Shown here: positions 1 to 9,533 of the stretch, one piece after another | Numbering within the stretch: the first letter of the stretch is position 1 | Layout: each line of letters starts with the position of its first letter | NCBI RefSeq assembly: GCF_002567005.1 | Contig: NZ_NUZU01000015.1 | Span: 36,436 to 92,120, forward strand | Direction: 5' to 3' | Length of the DNA: 55,685 nucleotides | DNA from: Bacillus sp. AFS073361 | Lineage (GTDB): Bacteria > Bacillota > Bacilli > Bacillales > Cytobacillaceae | The notes under the pieces: model-generated | The model's input: only the letters and a program-made list of their open reading frames with translations | The model's database searches: none | Told to the model about the DNA's origin: nothing | Position numbers and translations under genes: made by a program

Positions 1-74
1 CCCGCAGGAGTCTTCGTGCCTTCCGCTCCAATCAACAGAGTGCAAAAATCAACATTAACCTATAACACAGCCTT

Positions 75-488
75 TTATAAAAGCTTTTGTAACCAGCTTT
101 TTTGTAGATGAAGAAGCTCCTCCTGTGAGGCTTCTGGAAGATGCTTCAATAATGATTGATTATTTTCTATGACGGCTTTTTCCCACTCTGGGTACAGTGT
201 CAATACCGCATCTGTTAATTGAACCAGTTTCTCGCGCTTGTCCTTACCTGGGACCTGACGTACGTATCCTTGTTTGACAAGCCGTTGAATGGTGCGTGTC
301 ATCGGTGGGGCTTCAACGAATAAATAATCACAAAGTTCTTTTTGGGTTAAGGAGCCTTTGGATTGTAAAACAAAAATGACGGACCATTGTGATCCGTATA
401 AACCTAAAGGTTTCAGTGATTCATTGAGTGTATTAGTCAGGTGCCGTGAAAGCTGATGCAGTGTATGGAATAATTCGTGGCTATTCAT
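75..488 (-). CDS. MarR-family transcriptional regulator
   Basis: The 137-aa product has the MarR winged-helix layout: an N-terminal dimerisation helix (about 1-25), a DNA-binding core (about 30-100) with the recognition region around APPMTRTIQRLVKQG, and the wing motif PGKDKREKLVQLT at about 80-92. It is a cytoplasmic DNA-binding dimer, usually released by a small phenolic or oxidant ligand. No conserved N-terminal Cys of the OhrR type is visible, so oxidant sensing by that route is unlikely. The ATG is preceded by a GAGGTG ribosome site. A perfect palindrome overlaps its own -10 box, so it is very probably autoregulated. The target genes are not obvious here because the left window edge lies just downstream. 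Family call is firm; ligand unknown. Confidence 0.9.
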   Translation of the reverse strand: MNSHELFHTLHQLSRHLTNTLNESLKPLGLYGSQWSVIFVLQSKGSLTQKELCDYLFVEAPPMTRTIQRLVKQGYVRQVPGKDKREKLVQLTDAVLTLYPEWEKAVIENNQSLLKHLPEASQEELLHLQKSWLQKLL

Positions 489-522
489 TTATGTAGCACA
501 CCTCAAACTTCTTTTGGTTAAT

Positions 523-565
523 TAGTTACCTAGGTAACTATAGTGTATTTATTGAAAATTGTCAA
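523..565 (-). promoter_or_regulatory. marR-type promoter with palindromic operator
   Basis: On the minus strand a sigma-A promoter reads TTGACA (560-565), a 17-bp spacer, then TATAGT (537-542). A perfect 18-bp palindrome, TAGTTACCTAGGTAACTA (523-540), overlaps the -10 box and lies ahead of the MarR gene, which is the classical autorepression geometry of this family. The rest of the gene-free stretch 566-794 shows nothing I can assign. Confidence 0.85.
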
Positions 566-794
566 GGAAGGTATACAGACTGAGGGCTTATGTTCCATAA
601 GTAAAATTTTAATAAATCGGCTGGAAATATGGTGAAAGTTCCGGGCATTATCGTTAAAAATCTAACGCATCACAAGAGATTTTCGAGGAAAGAATAGATA
701 CCTCTAGAAACAAAAAAGAACCATCAATTCCTATTTAGGATGATAGTCAAGTTATTTTTATATATCTAGCGGCAAATATGTACATAACAAATGA

Positions 795-1166
795 TTAGTT
801 GCAATACCATCTTTTCCAAATTTCCGCGGAGTCTAGACAACCGTCATCATTGCCCCAACTGTACTTATCATTCTTACATTCATCGTCCGTCCCGCCGCTA
901 TTATGGCCACGGCTATTCCACCACATACAAAAACTGTCCCACCAATTATCCTTCTCATGGCCTCCACTATAACTACTATTATACTGAAAATCTTTAATTT
1001 TATTTTCATTCTTGAAGAATGAAAAAAGGTCAGAATATGAGATGGTAAGAAAAAATCCGCCCGTGGAGTTAGTTTGAGTTGTAGCTGATGAGGCATAGGC
1101 AGAAGTCGGGATCATTAATGTACAAACTATTAGTAGGGTACCGATCAAACTGATGATTCCTTTCAA
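795..1166 (-). CDS. small secreted Cys/Trp-rich protein
   Basis: The product is 123 aa with a clear Sec signal peptide: MKG start, hydrophobic core about residues 4-20, and likely cleavage after SAYAS near 26. The mature part holds four cysteines (WDSFCMWW, DDECKND, DDGCLDS, RWYCN) and many Trp, Gly and Asp residues, so it is probably disulfide-bonded outside the cell. I recognise no named family. It is transcribed alone from a TTTACA-17-TATAAT promoter followed directly by a SinR-like box, the same layout as in front of the small Cys-rich protein at 55048, which suggests membership of the same regulon. A Gly/Asn/Asp-rich secreted peptide with paired cysteines could be a matrix component or a bacteriocin-like protein; the sequence does not decide. 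The opposite-strand frame at 791-997 is a shadow. Confidence 0.7.
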   Translation of the reverse strand: MKGIISLIGTLLIVCTLMIPTSAYASSATTQTNSTGGFFLTISYSDLFSFFKNENKIKDFQYNSSYSGGHEKDNWWDSFCMWWNSRGHNSGGTDDECKNDKYSWGNDDGCLDSAEIWKRWYCN

Positions 1167-1220
1167 AATTTAGACACCCCCCTTAGCCAATTTTTATTAT
1201 TCTCTATAGTGTTCATAACT

Positions 1221-1263
1221 GTTCCTTAACAAGAATTATATTATGTTTTTACTAATTTGTAAA
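1221..1263 (-). promoter_or_regulatory. promoter with weak SinR-like box ahead of the small secreted protein
   Basis: On the minus strand TTTACA (1258-1263), a 17-bp spacer and TATAAT (1235-1240) form a good sigma-A promoter. On the plus strand, 1221-1236 reads GTTCCTTAACAAGAAT, matching the window consensus GTTCTTTATAAAGAAC at 12 of 16 positions, and it abuts the -10 box. This is the weakest operator candidate in the set. Confidence 0.45.
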
Positions 1264-1337
1264 TGAGGTTATAGTCTAAAAGTCCTTAAGTTTAGGTTAT
1301 TTTTATACAGAATTCTTGAAATTAATGGAAAAACAAA

Positions 1338-1370
1338 AATTCCGCAAAATCACAGGGATTTTGCGGAATT
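1338..1370 (-). terminator. intrinsic terminator of the methionine operon
   Basis: A 14-bp perfect stem (1338-1351 with 1357-1370, arms AATTCCGCAAAATC and its complement) with a 5-nt loop lies 10 bases past the metH stop. In the minus direction it is followed by a T-rich tract. Confidence 0.92.
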
Positions 1371-1380
1371 TATACTACAC

Positions 1381-4300
1381 TTATCTTAATACATTAAAAT
1401 ACCGTGCTTCCGGATGGGCAAATACGATGGCTGAAACAGAAGCTTCTGGCTCCATCATACAGCCATCTGTTAACTGAATGCCGATTTCCTCTGGTTGAAT
1501 CAACTTAAATAGCTTTTTTTGATCCTCCAATTCTGGACAAGCAGGGTAGCCAAATGAAAAACGCTGACCCTGATATTTGGCCGTAAAACGATCCTGCATG
1601 CTGAAATCAAGTGGATCTGGGAAGCCCCAACGGTCGCGCATTTGACGGTGAATTAACTCGGCAAAACCTTCCGCCGTCTCTAATGCCAGCGCTTGGAGGG
1701 CATGGGACTCTAAAAAGCGTCCATCCTGCTTAAATTGCTCTGCTTTTTCACGGATTCCTCTGCCAGCTGTAACCGTAAAGAAGCCGACATAATCTTTCTC
1801 CCCACTGTCCACTGACTTAAGGAAATCAGCTAAACAAAGATGTGGTGCCGATTCCTGGCGTGGGAAGTCAAATGTTTCAATGACCTCGTCTGGATTTTCA
1901 GGATTAAAGATTAGCACTTTATTACCATCCGCTTGTGCTGGGAAAAATTGATAAGCAGCAGCTGGAGAAATCCAGCCGTTTACCCGCGCATCAGTCAATA
2001 ACTGGTCAACGACTTCTTTCACCTTAACCGCTTTTTCATCCTTTTCGGCTAATAACCTGGCAATTTTCCCTTTCACACCAAGATGGTGACCAATCAACAT
2101 TTGCATATTGATATATGGTTCAATATGAGAAAGGGAATATGATTTAAGGACATGCCGCTTTGTATCCATTGGCGTAAAGACAGGAACCTGGGTCGACACG
2201 GCTGGCTTCGGTTTTACAGCAACGGAAACAGAGGAAGGGCGCTCAAACTCTCTAGGAATAGCTAGAGATTCTAATTTTTCATTTTTCTCTTGCATTAATT
2301 TCTGAACTTCCTCTTCTGAATTCAATTGATTCGCAATCGAAAGACCGGTCATCGCATCTTTGGCATAAAGAACAAGTCCATCATACTCCTTGGCAATCTT
2401 CGAATCAGTGAACTTCCGAGAAAGGGCTGCTCCTCCAACCAGAATAGGGATGGCAATACCGGATTCCTTCATATCCTGTGCTGTTAACACCATTTGCTGT
2501 GCGGATTTTACCAGTAAGCCAGATAAGCCAACCATGTCTGGTTTTTCACGCTGAATCGCCTGGACTAAATCGGTTGGATTGACCTTAATCCCAAGGTCGA
2601 TTACTTCATAACCATTATTGCTGAGGATGATATCGACGAGGTTCTTCCCAATATCATGAACGTCACCTTTGACCGTAGCTAAAATGATTTTTCCTTTAGA
2701 AGCAGACACATCGCCTTTTTCCATGTGTGGCTCTAAATGCGAAACGGCAGCTTTCATAACTTCTGCACTTTGAAGAACCTCGGCAACGATGAGCTGATTA
2801 TCGTTAAAGAGACGGCCAACTTCCTTCATCCCTTCCATTAATGGCCCATTAATAATATCCAGCGGGGCAGGGTAGGTTTCAAGGGATAGGTCTAAATCTG
2901 GCAGTAATCCTTCTTTTGTTCCCTCCACCACATAATAGGCGAGCCGCTCGTCAAGAGTCATATTTGGAACAGTGGATTTCGATTCTTTCTTTTTGCCGCG
3001 ATAAAATTCCGTAAAGGTAGCCAGCGACTCATCGGTTGTATCAAAAAGAAGCGCTTCTGCTAATTGAACTTCTTCTTTAGAAATGGAAGCAAATCTCTCT
3101 AGTTTTTCCGTATTAACAATTGCATAATCTAGTCCTGCTTGGGTGCAGTGGTATAGGAATACAGAATTGAGAACTTCTCTTCCGACTGGAGGAAGCCCGA
3201 AGGAAACATTACTAATGCCAAGGATGGTTTGTACCTCTGGTAAATGCTCCTTAATTAACCGGATCCCCTCAACCGTAGCCTTGGCGGAACCGATATATTG
3301 TTCATCGCCAGTCCCAACAGGAAACACGAGCGGGTCAAAAATGAGATCCTGTGGTTTTAGACGATATTTATTGACAAGAAGATCATGGGATCGTTTCGCA
3401 ATCTTCAGTTTTTGCTCGGCCGTTACCCCCATGCCTTCCTCATCGATGGTGCCGACAACCACAGCTGCACCGTAGCGATGGATTAATGGAACTACCGCTT
3501 CAAAGCGTTCTTCGCCATCTTCGAGATTAATGGAATTGATAATGGCTTTACCTTGTGAATATTTAAGCGCCCGCTCAATAACCTTTTCATCAGTAGAATC
3601 GATAACAAGGGGAGCCTTTACTTTCTTTACCACTTCTTTAATAAAGTTTTCCATATCAACCATTTCTTCACGGTCAGGGTCGGCAAGGCAGAGGTCAATG
3701 ACATGCGCACCGCCTTTGACTTGAGCACGGGCAATCTCTGCTGCTTCCTCGAATTTCCCCTCCGTGATTAAACGTTTGAATTTGCGTGAGCCGATTACAT
3801 TTGTCCGTTCACCGACCATAATTGGTCTTAGTGTAGGGTCATCATAGATAAATGGTTCAATACCTGAGACCATATGAACGGCATTTGGCTTAAATTCTCT
3901 CGGTTGGAATTCCTTCATCGCATCTGCGATGGCTCTTATATGGGCAGGAGTCGTTCCACAACAGCCGCCAACAATATTCAGCCAGCCATGAGCAGCAAAA
4001 TCAGCCAGCTTTTTCGCTAACGTCTCAGGTGTTTCGTGATAATGTCCTTCTTCATCAGGCAAACCAGCATTTGGATAGCAGCTTACAGCTGTTGATGCCA
4101 AATCTGCAAGTGAGCGGACATGGTCCTGCATGAACTCAGGACCTGTAGCACAGTTAAGTCCAACAGCAACAGGTTTCATATGCTCAACGGAGATAAAAAA
4201 CGATTCAATTGATTGTCCTGCAAGTGTTGTCCCCATTGGCTCAATTGTTCCCGAAATAAACAGCGGCAGTGTTTTCCCCGTTTTTTCGAACGCCCGCTCA

Positions 4301-4830
4301 ATCCCAACATAGCCTGCTTTTACATTCAACATATCTTGACTTGTTTCAAGCAGTAGTAAATCAACACCGCCATCAATGAGACCAATCGCTTGTTCTTCGT
4401 AGGAGGCAGCCAGGGCATCAAAAGTAGTTCCACCCGTGACACTTAATGTTTTTGTTGTCGGTCCCATCGATCCAGCCACATATCGAGGCCACTCATCTGT
4501 TGATACTTTGTATGCTTCCTTCACAGCGAGAAAGGCAGCGATTTTATTGATCTCATAAGCTTTAAAACCAAGTTCATATTCATCGAGGACCAAGCTTGTC
4601 GCCCCGAACGTATTTGTCTCGATGATGTCTGCCCCAGCTTCTAAATATTCGCGGTGAATATTAGCAATAACCGAGGGTGCAGTTAGAACAAGGTTCTCGT
4701 TACATCCCTCGTACTGCTCGCCGCCGAAGTCTTCCGCTGTCAGATTTGCTTCTTGGATCATTGTTCCCATCGCCCCGTCCATGACGAGGATTCGTTTTTT
4801 GAGTTGTTCAGTAAATGGTGTTTTCGGCAT
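1381..4830 (-). CDS. metH: cobalamin-dependent methionine synthase
   Basis: This cytoplasmic enzyme transfers a methyl group from 5-methyl-THF to homocysteine through B12. All modules of the 1149-aa family are present in order. The homocysteine-binding barrel spans about 1-320 with zinc ligands in GLNCATGPE (Cys about 226) and GGCCGTTP (about 288-294). A pterin-binding barrel spans about 325-600. The B12 cap and Rossmann domains span about 620-850 with the DVHDIG motif (His about 725). The AdoMet reactivation domain occupies the C-terminal 270 residues and contains [10 protein letters not shown]. The start overlaps the end of yitJ by 23 bp, indicating translational coupling. It is last in the S-box-controlled operon. 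No competing metE is seen in the window. Activity requires cobalamin from uptake or synthesis elsewhere. Confidence 0.97.
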   Translation of the reverse strand: MPKTPFTEQLKKRILVMDGAMGTMIQEANLTAEDFGGEQYEGCNENLVLTAPSVIANIHREYLEAGADIIETNTFGATSLVLDEYELGFKAYEINKIAAFLAVKEAYKVSTDEWPRYVAGSMGPTTKTLSVTGGTTFDALAASYEEQAIGLIDGGVDLLLLETSQDMLNVKAGYVGIERAFEKTGKTLPLFISGTIEPMGTTLAGQSIESFFISVEHMKPVAVGLNCATGPEFMQDHVRSLADLASTAVSCYPNAGLPDEEGHYHETPETLAKKLADFAAHGWLNIVGGCCGTTPAHIRAIADAMKEFQPREFKPNAVHMVSGIEPFIYDDPTLRPIMVGERTNVIGSRKFKRLITEGKFEEAAEIARAQVKGGAHVIDLCLADPDREEMVDMENFIKEVVKKVKAPLVIDSTDEKVIERALKYSQGKAIINSINLEDGEERFEAVVPLIHRYGAAVVVGTIDEEGMGVTAEQKLKIAKRSHDLLVNKYRLKPQDLIFDPLVFPVGTGDEQYIGSAKATVEGIRLIKEHLPEVQTILGISNVSFGLPPVGREVLNSVFLYHCTQAGLDYAIVNTEKLERFASISKEEVQLAEALLFDTTDESLATFTEFYRGKKKESKSTVPNMTLDERLAYYVVEGTKEGLLPDLDLSLETYPAPLDIINGPLMEGMKEVGRLFNDNQLIVAEVLQSAEVMKAAVSHLEPHMEKGDVSASKGKIILATVKGDVHDIGKNLVDIILSNNGYEVIDLGIKVNPTDLVQAIQREKPDMVGLSGLLVKSAQQMVLTAQDMKESGIAIPILVGGAALSRKFTDSKIAKEYDGLVLYAKDAMTGLSIANQLNSEEEVQKLMQEKNEKLESLAIPREFERPSSVSVAVKPKPAVSTQVPVFTPMDTKRHVLKSYSLSHIEPYINMQMLIGHHLGVKGKIARLLAEKDEKAVKVKEVVDQLLTDARVNGWISPAAAYQFFPAQADGNKVLIFNPENPDEVIETFDFPRQESAPHLCLADFLKSVDSGEKDYVGFFTVTAGRGIREKAEQFKQDGRFLESHALQALALETAEGFAELIHRQMRDRWGFPDPLDFSMQDRFTAKYQGQRFSFGYPACPELEDQKKLFKLIQPEEIGIQLTDGCMMEPEASVSAIVFAHPEARYFNVLR

Positions 4831-6673
4831 AGTTGCTCCTCCTCAATTCACTTGAACGCTGACGAGTATATAACGCCAATTCAGCGGTTAATTCATAGCG
4901 TAAAAATGGGGTAATCAAATAAATTCCGTTAAATAAATCGAGTGCAGTATCGATAAGTGATTTAGTTATTTCAATTCCTTCACGCGCTGCCTGTTCGGGA
5001 TTATCGTTGAACATTGCCATTCGGTTCCGGATTGAATCAGCAATTTTGATTCCCGGCACTTCATTATGAAGGAATTCGGCATTTTTACTGCTTGTCAGCG
5101 GCATAAGGCCTATATAAATAGGTGCATCAAGATGTTTGGTCTGCTCATAGACTTCGATTAATTTTTCCTCCGAAAAAACAGGCTGGGATATAAAGTAATC
5201 AGCACCGTACTGTATCTTCTTCTCTAATCTCTTTACCGCTTTTTCAACAGAGCGAACATTTGGATTAAAGGCTGCAGCAATACTAAAAGACGTCTTTTGC
5301 CCCAAATCCTTTCCAGAAAAAGATAAGCCTTCATTTAATTGTTTAATCATCTGGATCAATTCAAAAGAAGAAACATCATAAACAGAAGAAGCACCAGGGA
5401 AATCGCCTACTCTTGCAGGGTCACCTGTAATCGCTAAAACATCATTCATGCCAAGCGTATGAAGCCCCATTAAATGGGATTGCAAGCCAATGATATTGCG
5501 GTCACGGCAAGCAATATGGATCAGCGGACGCATTCCTAATTTTTCTTTCACCAAATATCCTAAAGATTCGTTTGATATACGAACCGTTGCAAGAGAATTA
5601 TCAGCTAAAGTAATCGAATCAATCCCTGCTTCTTTTAGGGCTTTGGCTCCTTCGAAGAACTTAGTTGTATCTAGTTTTCTAGGAGGATCTAATTCTACAA
5701 TCACCGATGGCCTTTCTTTCACGATTTCATGAAGGGGAGTGAACTCCCTTTGTGGAGAAAGTTGATCAACGATAATTCTCTTTGGTTTTAATTTTACTAT
5801 TTTTTCAGTAATCGGAACACTATTCTTTAATTCAGCTGCAAAGGCTTTAATATGTTCTGGCGTTGTACCGCAGCAGCCCCCAAGTAATCGAACGCCTTGG
5901 CTGCGGAAAGCCCGTGCTGAATTTCGAAAATAATCGGCATCTCCCTCGTAATGAAATTTACCATCTGTATAGGCAGGGAGACTAGCGTTTGGATAGGCAG
6001 ATAAGTAGGCTTGTTTAGGTAGTTCGATCTGCTCCAAGGCTAACAACATATGATGGGGACCAAGCCGGCAATTAAGTCCGACTACATCTGCCCCAAGCGC
6101 TTCTAGTCGCTGTAAAGCGTCATTGACAGGCGTACGATCTTGTAAAAAACCCGGCTCTTGATGAGAAACCTGGGCAATGATTGGCAGTTTTGTTTCCTTT
6201 CTAGCAATGGTTAGGATTGTCTCAAGCTCTTCCAGATTATAATAGGTTTCGAGCAATAGGCCATCTACTCCTTCTAGAAGAAGACAATACAATTGTTCAC
6301 GGAAACTTCGTTTTAATTCTTCAATCGAAACTGAATCTGGTTTAACTCCGCGGTTGCCGCCAATCGTTCCAAGAACGAACGTATTGGACTTGGAAGCAGC
6401 TTGTTTTGCCAATCGGACAGCAGCACTGTTAATTTCCTTGACGGAATCCTCTAAACCGTACCTTTGCAGCTTAAGGTAGTTTGCTGCATAGGTGTTGGTT
6501 TGAATCACATCAGCTCCGGCATCAATATAGGCTTTATGGATGGATTGAATGTGGTCTGGCTGGGAAAGATTCAATTCCTCCAAACAACTATCCTTACCGT
6601 AGGAATACAATAGAGTTCCCATGGCGCCATCGGCGATTAAGATTTGATTTTTTAATTTTTCTAAAAAGCTCAT
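4808..6673 (-). CDS. yitJ: bifunctional homocysteine S-methyltransferase / methylenetetrahydrofolate reductase
   Basis: This 621-aa fusion has an N-terminal homocysteine S-methyltransferase barrel (about 1-300) with three zinc-ligand cysteines (NC at 202; GGCCGTTP at 267-268). The C-terminal half (about 330-605) is a MetF-type FAD reductase that makes 5-methyl-THF from 5,10-methylene-THF. Length and architecture match B. subtilis YitJ. The reductase half supplies the methyl donor used by the MetH encoded next. The start overlaps metC by 4 bp (ATGA). Regulation is by the SAM-I riboswitch upstream of metI. What the methyltransferase half uses as donor (S-methylmethionine, betaine or another) cannot be told from sequence. 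Confidence 0.93.
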   Translation of the reverse strand: MSFLEKLKNQILIADGAMGTLLYSYGKDSCLEELNLSQPDHIQSIHKAYIDAGADVIQTNTYAANYLKLQRYGLEDSVKEINSAAVRLAKQAASKSNTFVLGTIGGNRGVKPDSVSIEELKRSFREQLYCLLLEGVDGLLLETYYNLEELETILTIARKETKLPIIAQVSHQEPGFLQDRTPVNDALQRLEALGADVVGLNCRLGPHHMLLALEQIELPKQAYLSAYPNASLPAYTDGKFHYEGDADYFRNSARAFRSQGVRLLGGCCGTTPEHIKAFAAELKNSVPITEKIVKLKPKRIIVDQLSPQREFTPLHEIVKERPSVIVELDPPRKLDTTKFFEGAKALKEAGIDSITLADNSLATVRISNESLGYLVKEKLGMRPLIHIACRDRNIIGLQSHLMGLHTLGMNDVLAITGDPARVGDFPGASSVYDVSSFELIQMIKQLNEGLSFSGKDLGQKTSFSIAAAFNPNVRSVEKAVKRLEKKIQYGADYFISQPVFSEEKLIEVYEQTKHLDAPIYIGLMPLTSSKNAEFLHNEVPGIKIADSIRNRMAMFNDNPEQAAREGIEITKSLIDTALDLFNGIYLITPFLRYELTAELALYTRQRSSELRRSNYAENTIY

Positions 6674-7863
6674 GATGATTCTCCTTGTTGTAATACCAAC
6701 TGATTCTTACGAACATGTTCTAGAGCCTGTGAAAAATCCTTTATCAAATCATCAGGATTTTCTAGTCCAACCGATAAACGAACAAGACTATTGGTAATCC
6801 CGCGCTTTTCTCGATCTTCTTGAGGCATTGCAGCATGGGACATTTTTGCCGGGTAAGAAAGAATAGATTCTACTGCTCCAAGACTGACAGCAAAAACAGG
6901 TATTTCCACGTTTGCTAAAAAGGTTCGCAGTGCATCTTCATTTGCCAATTCAAAAGATAGGACAGCTCCAGGTCCTGCTGCCTGTTCCTTTTGAATTTGA
7001 TATTGCGGATGACTTTCAAGTCCCGGATAATGGACCTTATCAACAAGCGGGTGTGCATTTAAAAACTCTGCTAGTTTGATAGCTGAATTTTGAGATTGTT
7101 CCAAGCGTACGTGCAGTGTCTTGATTCCTCTTAATACTAGCCATGCATCTTGAACGCCTAAGATGGCTCCAAATCCATTCTGTAAAAAGCCTAATCTTTT
7201 CGCCAGGTCTTCGTCATTGACGACGGCAAGGCCAGCAACAACATCACTATGTCCAGATAAAAATTTCGTCGCGCTGTGCAGGACAACATCGGCACCTAGC
7301 TCTAATGGTTTTTGATGTGAAGGGGTAAGGAACGTGTTATCAACGAATGTTAATGCACCCGTCTCCTTTGCAAGGTTGCTTATTGCTCGTATGTCAGTTA
7401 CTTTCATTAATGGATTTGATGGTGTTTCTACATAAAACGCTTTTGTATTCGGCTGAATAGCTTCTTTTACTTCCTCTAAATTTGTCATATCAACAAAGGT
7501 ATGGTCAATTCCGAGTCGGGTGAGAACTTGCGTGACCATCCGAAATGTCCCGCCATACACATCCTCTGTAATAACAATATGATCACCTGCAGAAAGCAAG
7601 AGGAACGCTGTTGAAATGGCCGCCATCCCAGATGAAAAGGCAAATCCTTTGATTCCACCTTCGAGTTCTGCAATCACATCTTCAAGTGCTTCTCTTGTCG
7701 GATTTAAACTGCGGCCATAATCATACTTGCCAAACTGATCGAAGTCCGATTGGTGGAAGGTTGATGCATGTTGGATCGGTACACTAACCGCTCCAGTTAC
7801 TGGATCAATTTTGTGCTTATTATGAAGGAGTCTGGTTTCAAAAGTATATTGATCGTGTGACAT
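6670..7863 (-). CDS. metC: cystathionine beta-lyase
   Basis: This is a PLP-dependent Cys/Met-metabolism enzyme of 397 aa that cleaves cystathionine to homocysteine, pyruvate and ammonia. Visible family marks are the substrate/PLP motif SSGMAA (about 78-83), DVYGGT (101-106), the VDNTF Asp (about 175), and the Schiff-base lysine in [10 protein letters not shown] (Lys 200). It starts one base inside the metI stop codon (TAATG) and overlaps yitJ by 4 bp at its end, so all three are translationally coupled. The order metI-metC is as in B. subtilis, which supports assigning this copy as the lyase and its upstream paralogue as the synthase. Sequence alone does not fully separate beta- from gamma-activity in this family. 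Confidence 0.9.
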   Translation of the reverse strand: MSHDQYTFETRLLHNKHKIDPVTGAVSVPIQHASTFHQSDFDQFGKYDYGRSLNPTREALEDVIAELEGGIKGFAFSSGMAAISTAFLLLSAGDHIVITEDVYGGTFRMVTQVLTRLGIDHTFVDMTNLEEVKEAIQPNTKAFYVETPSNPLMKVTDIRAISNLAKETGALTFVDNTFLTPSHQKPLELGADVVLHSATKFLSGHSDVVAGLAVVNDEDLAKRLGFLQNGFGAILGVQDAWLVLRGIKTLHVRLEQSQNSAIKLAEFLNAHPLVDKVHYPGLESHPQYQIQKEQAAGPGAVLSFELANEDALRTFLANVEIPVFAVSLGAVESILSYPAKMSHAAMPQEDREKRGITNSLVRLSVGLENPDDLIKDFSQALEHVRKNQLVLQQGESS

Positions 7864-8975
7864 TAGGCAATCACTCCTTCTTGAACATGGATAAATGCTT
7901 TTTCTAAATCTTCTATTATGTCCTGTGAATCCTCAAGTCCGACAGAAAAACGTAATAACCGATTACAAACGCCTGCTTGAATTCGAACTTCTTCTGGAAT
8001 ATCGGCATGTGTTTGTGTTGCCGGATAGGTAATAAAGCTTTCTGTCCCACCTAAACTTTCCGCAAAACTAATAAGCTTTAAACCTTGTAAAAATGGATTA
8101 ACCCAAGTTTCGTCTTTGATCCTAAAGGAAACCATTCCACCTCGGCCAGGGTAAAGGACATCTGTTACCGCATCATGCTCCGAAAGAAATTCGACGATGT
8201 TTTTTGCATTTTTTTCATGTCGTTCCAACCGAAGGGACAATGTTTTCATTCCGCGCATTAATAACCACGAATCAAATGGACTTAGCACCGCTCCAGCACC
8301 GTTATGGTGGAAGGCCAATGCTTCACAAAGCTCTTTCCCAGTTGCAACCACTAGACCGGCAAGGACGTCATTATGTCCTCCTAAGTATTTCGTTGCACTG
8401 TGGATGACAATATCCGCACCAAGTGTAATCGGCTGCTGCAGGAGTGGAGTATAGAAAGTGTTATCCACGATTAATAAAAGTCCGTGCTGCTTTGCAATTT
8501 TTGAAACTGCCGCAATATCAGATTCCTGCATGAGCGGATTAGTTGGTGTTTCTAAGAAAATAGCTTTTGTTTGCGGGGTAATTTTCTTTTCAATCTCATC
8601 CGGACAACAGGTATTCACATATTGAGTCGTTAAGCCCCATTTTTTATATCCCTGTTCTAATAGGCGGTAGGTACCTCCATATAAATCTTCACTGACGATC
8701 CATTCGTCACCAGATTCAAATAATGCAAGGATAAGTTGAATGGCCGCCATACCAGAACTGCATGCATATCCCTGATCCGCATTCTCTAAATCAGCAATTG
8801 TTTTCTCAAGGAGCTGGCGTGTTGGATTTCCTGTTCGCGTATAGTCAAAGCCAGTTGATTGGCCAATACCCTCATGGCGGAAGGCCGTTGAAAAGTATAC
8901 AGGTGGGTTAACCGTTCCAGTAGTTGTTTCACTTCGGTTACCTATTTGGGCAAGTTTCGTATCGATTTTGTACAT
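7863..8975 (-). CDS. metI: cystathionine gamma-synthase / O-acetylhomoserine thiolyase
   Basis: This PLP enzyme joins an activated homoserine ester to cysteine (or sulfide), the first step of transsulfuration to methionine. It has the SSGMAA motif, DLYGGTYR, the VDNTFYTP Asp and the catalytic Lys in HSATKYLGGH, and is about 370 aa, like B. subtilis MetI. I take the ATG at 8975 as the start, because an in-frame GTG at 8984 lies inside the AAGGAG-type ribosome site that is correctly spaced for 8975. It is the first gene after the SAM-I leader and so the entry point of the metI-metC-yitJ-metH operon. Confidence 0.93.
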   Translation of the reverse strand: MYKIDTKLAQIGNRSETTTGTVNPPVYFSTAFRHEGIGQSTGFDYTRTGNPTRQLLEKTIADLENADQGYACSSGMAAIQLILALFESGDEWIVSEDLYGGTYRLLEQGYKKWGLTTQYVNTCCPDEIEKKITPQTKAIFLETPTNPLMQESDIAAVSKIAKQHGLLLIVDNTFYTPLLQQPITLGADIVIHSATKYLGGHNDVLAGLVVATGKELCEALAFHHNGAGAVLSPFDSWLLMRGMKTLSLRLERHEKNAKNIVEFLSEHDAVTDVLYPGRGGMVSFRIKDETWVNPFLQGLKLISFAESLGGTESFITYPATQTHADIPEEVRIQAGVCNRLLRFSVGLEDSQDIIEDLEKAFIHVQEGVIA

Positions 8976-9055
8976 GATGGACACTCCTTAGTAATAAAAA
9001 ATGAATATAATTTTTCACATTAACGCGATTGAGTAATAAAGCTTTTTGATAAATA

Positions 9056-9083
9056 AAAAAAGTCTTCTTATAAGAAGAAGACT
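9056..9083 (-). terminator. riboswitch-controlled terminator (expression platform)
   Basis: In the minus direction a 9-bp stem with arms at 9061-9069 and 9075-9083 (AGTCTTCTT and complement) is followed by a run of T residues. It lies between the SAM aptamer and metI, so SAM binding should favour termination. Confidence 0.9.
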
Positions 9084-9111
9084 TTTGTATGCACAACGCA
9101 CTGTCATTCTT

Positions 9112-9221
9112 CTTATCTAGCAAATTAATAAATTTGCAGGACTTAGCACCTTTTCAATGAGAATAAACATTGAAGGTTGCTGAGGTGTCACAGGGCCCTT
9201 CCCTCAACCTCTCTTGATAAG
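9112..9221 (-). ncRNA. SAM-I (S-box) riboswitch aptamer
   Basis: Read on the minus strand, the leader begins CTTATCAAGAG and continues with the diagnostic S-box core (GGTTGAGGGA, then GACACCTCAGCAACC). It closes with GATAAG (9112-9117), pairing with CTTATC at 9216-9221 as P1. It binds S-adenosylmethionine and switches the downstream terminator. It is placed between the promoter at 9248-9276 and metI and so controls all four methionine genes. Confidence 0.97.
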
Positions 9222-9247
9222 AAAACAATTATTTAGATTATTTATAA

Positions 9248-9276
9248 AATTTACTACAAAATTCTTGTTATGTCAA
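9248..9276 (-). promoter_or_regulatory. promoter of the methionine operon
   Basis: On the minus strand TTGACA (9271-9276), a 17-bp spacer and TAAATT (9248-9253) precede the S-box leader by about 25 bp. Confidence 0.75.
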
Positions 9277-9421
9277 ATTTGTTTTTTATTTTAATATCTA
9301 TAAATAGTTCCATAAATATCATGTAAGTATTTAGGGAAAGTTGGCGAATGATGTTGATATATCAGCTATTTTCATAGTATTTGACTACATTAATTAGTTT
9401 TAGTTCAGGTGATAAATGGAA

Positions 9422-9449
9422 TATAATTACATTGTTCTTAATTAAGAAC
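9422..9449 (+). promoter_or_regulatory. promoter and SinR-type operator of the secreted matrix protein
   Basis: A TATAAT -10 box (9422-9427; the -35 is weak) is followed by the perfect 16-bp palindrome GTTCTTAATTAAGAAC at 9434-9449, which would cover the transcription start. The half-site GTTCT in inverted orientation is the established SinR recognition element in B. subtilis. The remainder of 9277-9533 is AT-rich leader without other assignable signals. Confidence 0.75.
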
Positions 9450-9533
9450 GCGAATAAAGAGGGGGGACTAAAAGAAGAGGTCAAATAAAAAGCTTTTGTT
9501 GAGAATTAAACTAGAGAGCAGGAGGATTTTTAA

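Noticed and set aside
791..997. 68-aa plus-strand frame rich in Tyr, His and Asn
   Set aside because: It is the antisense of the small secreted protein (795-1166), which has a signal peptide, ribosome site and promoter; the plus frame has none.
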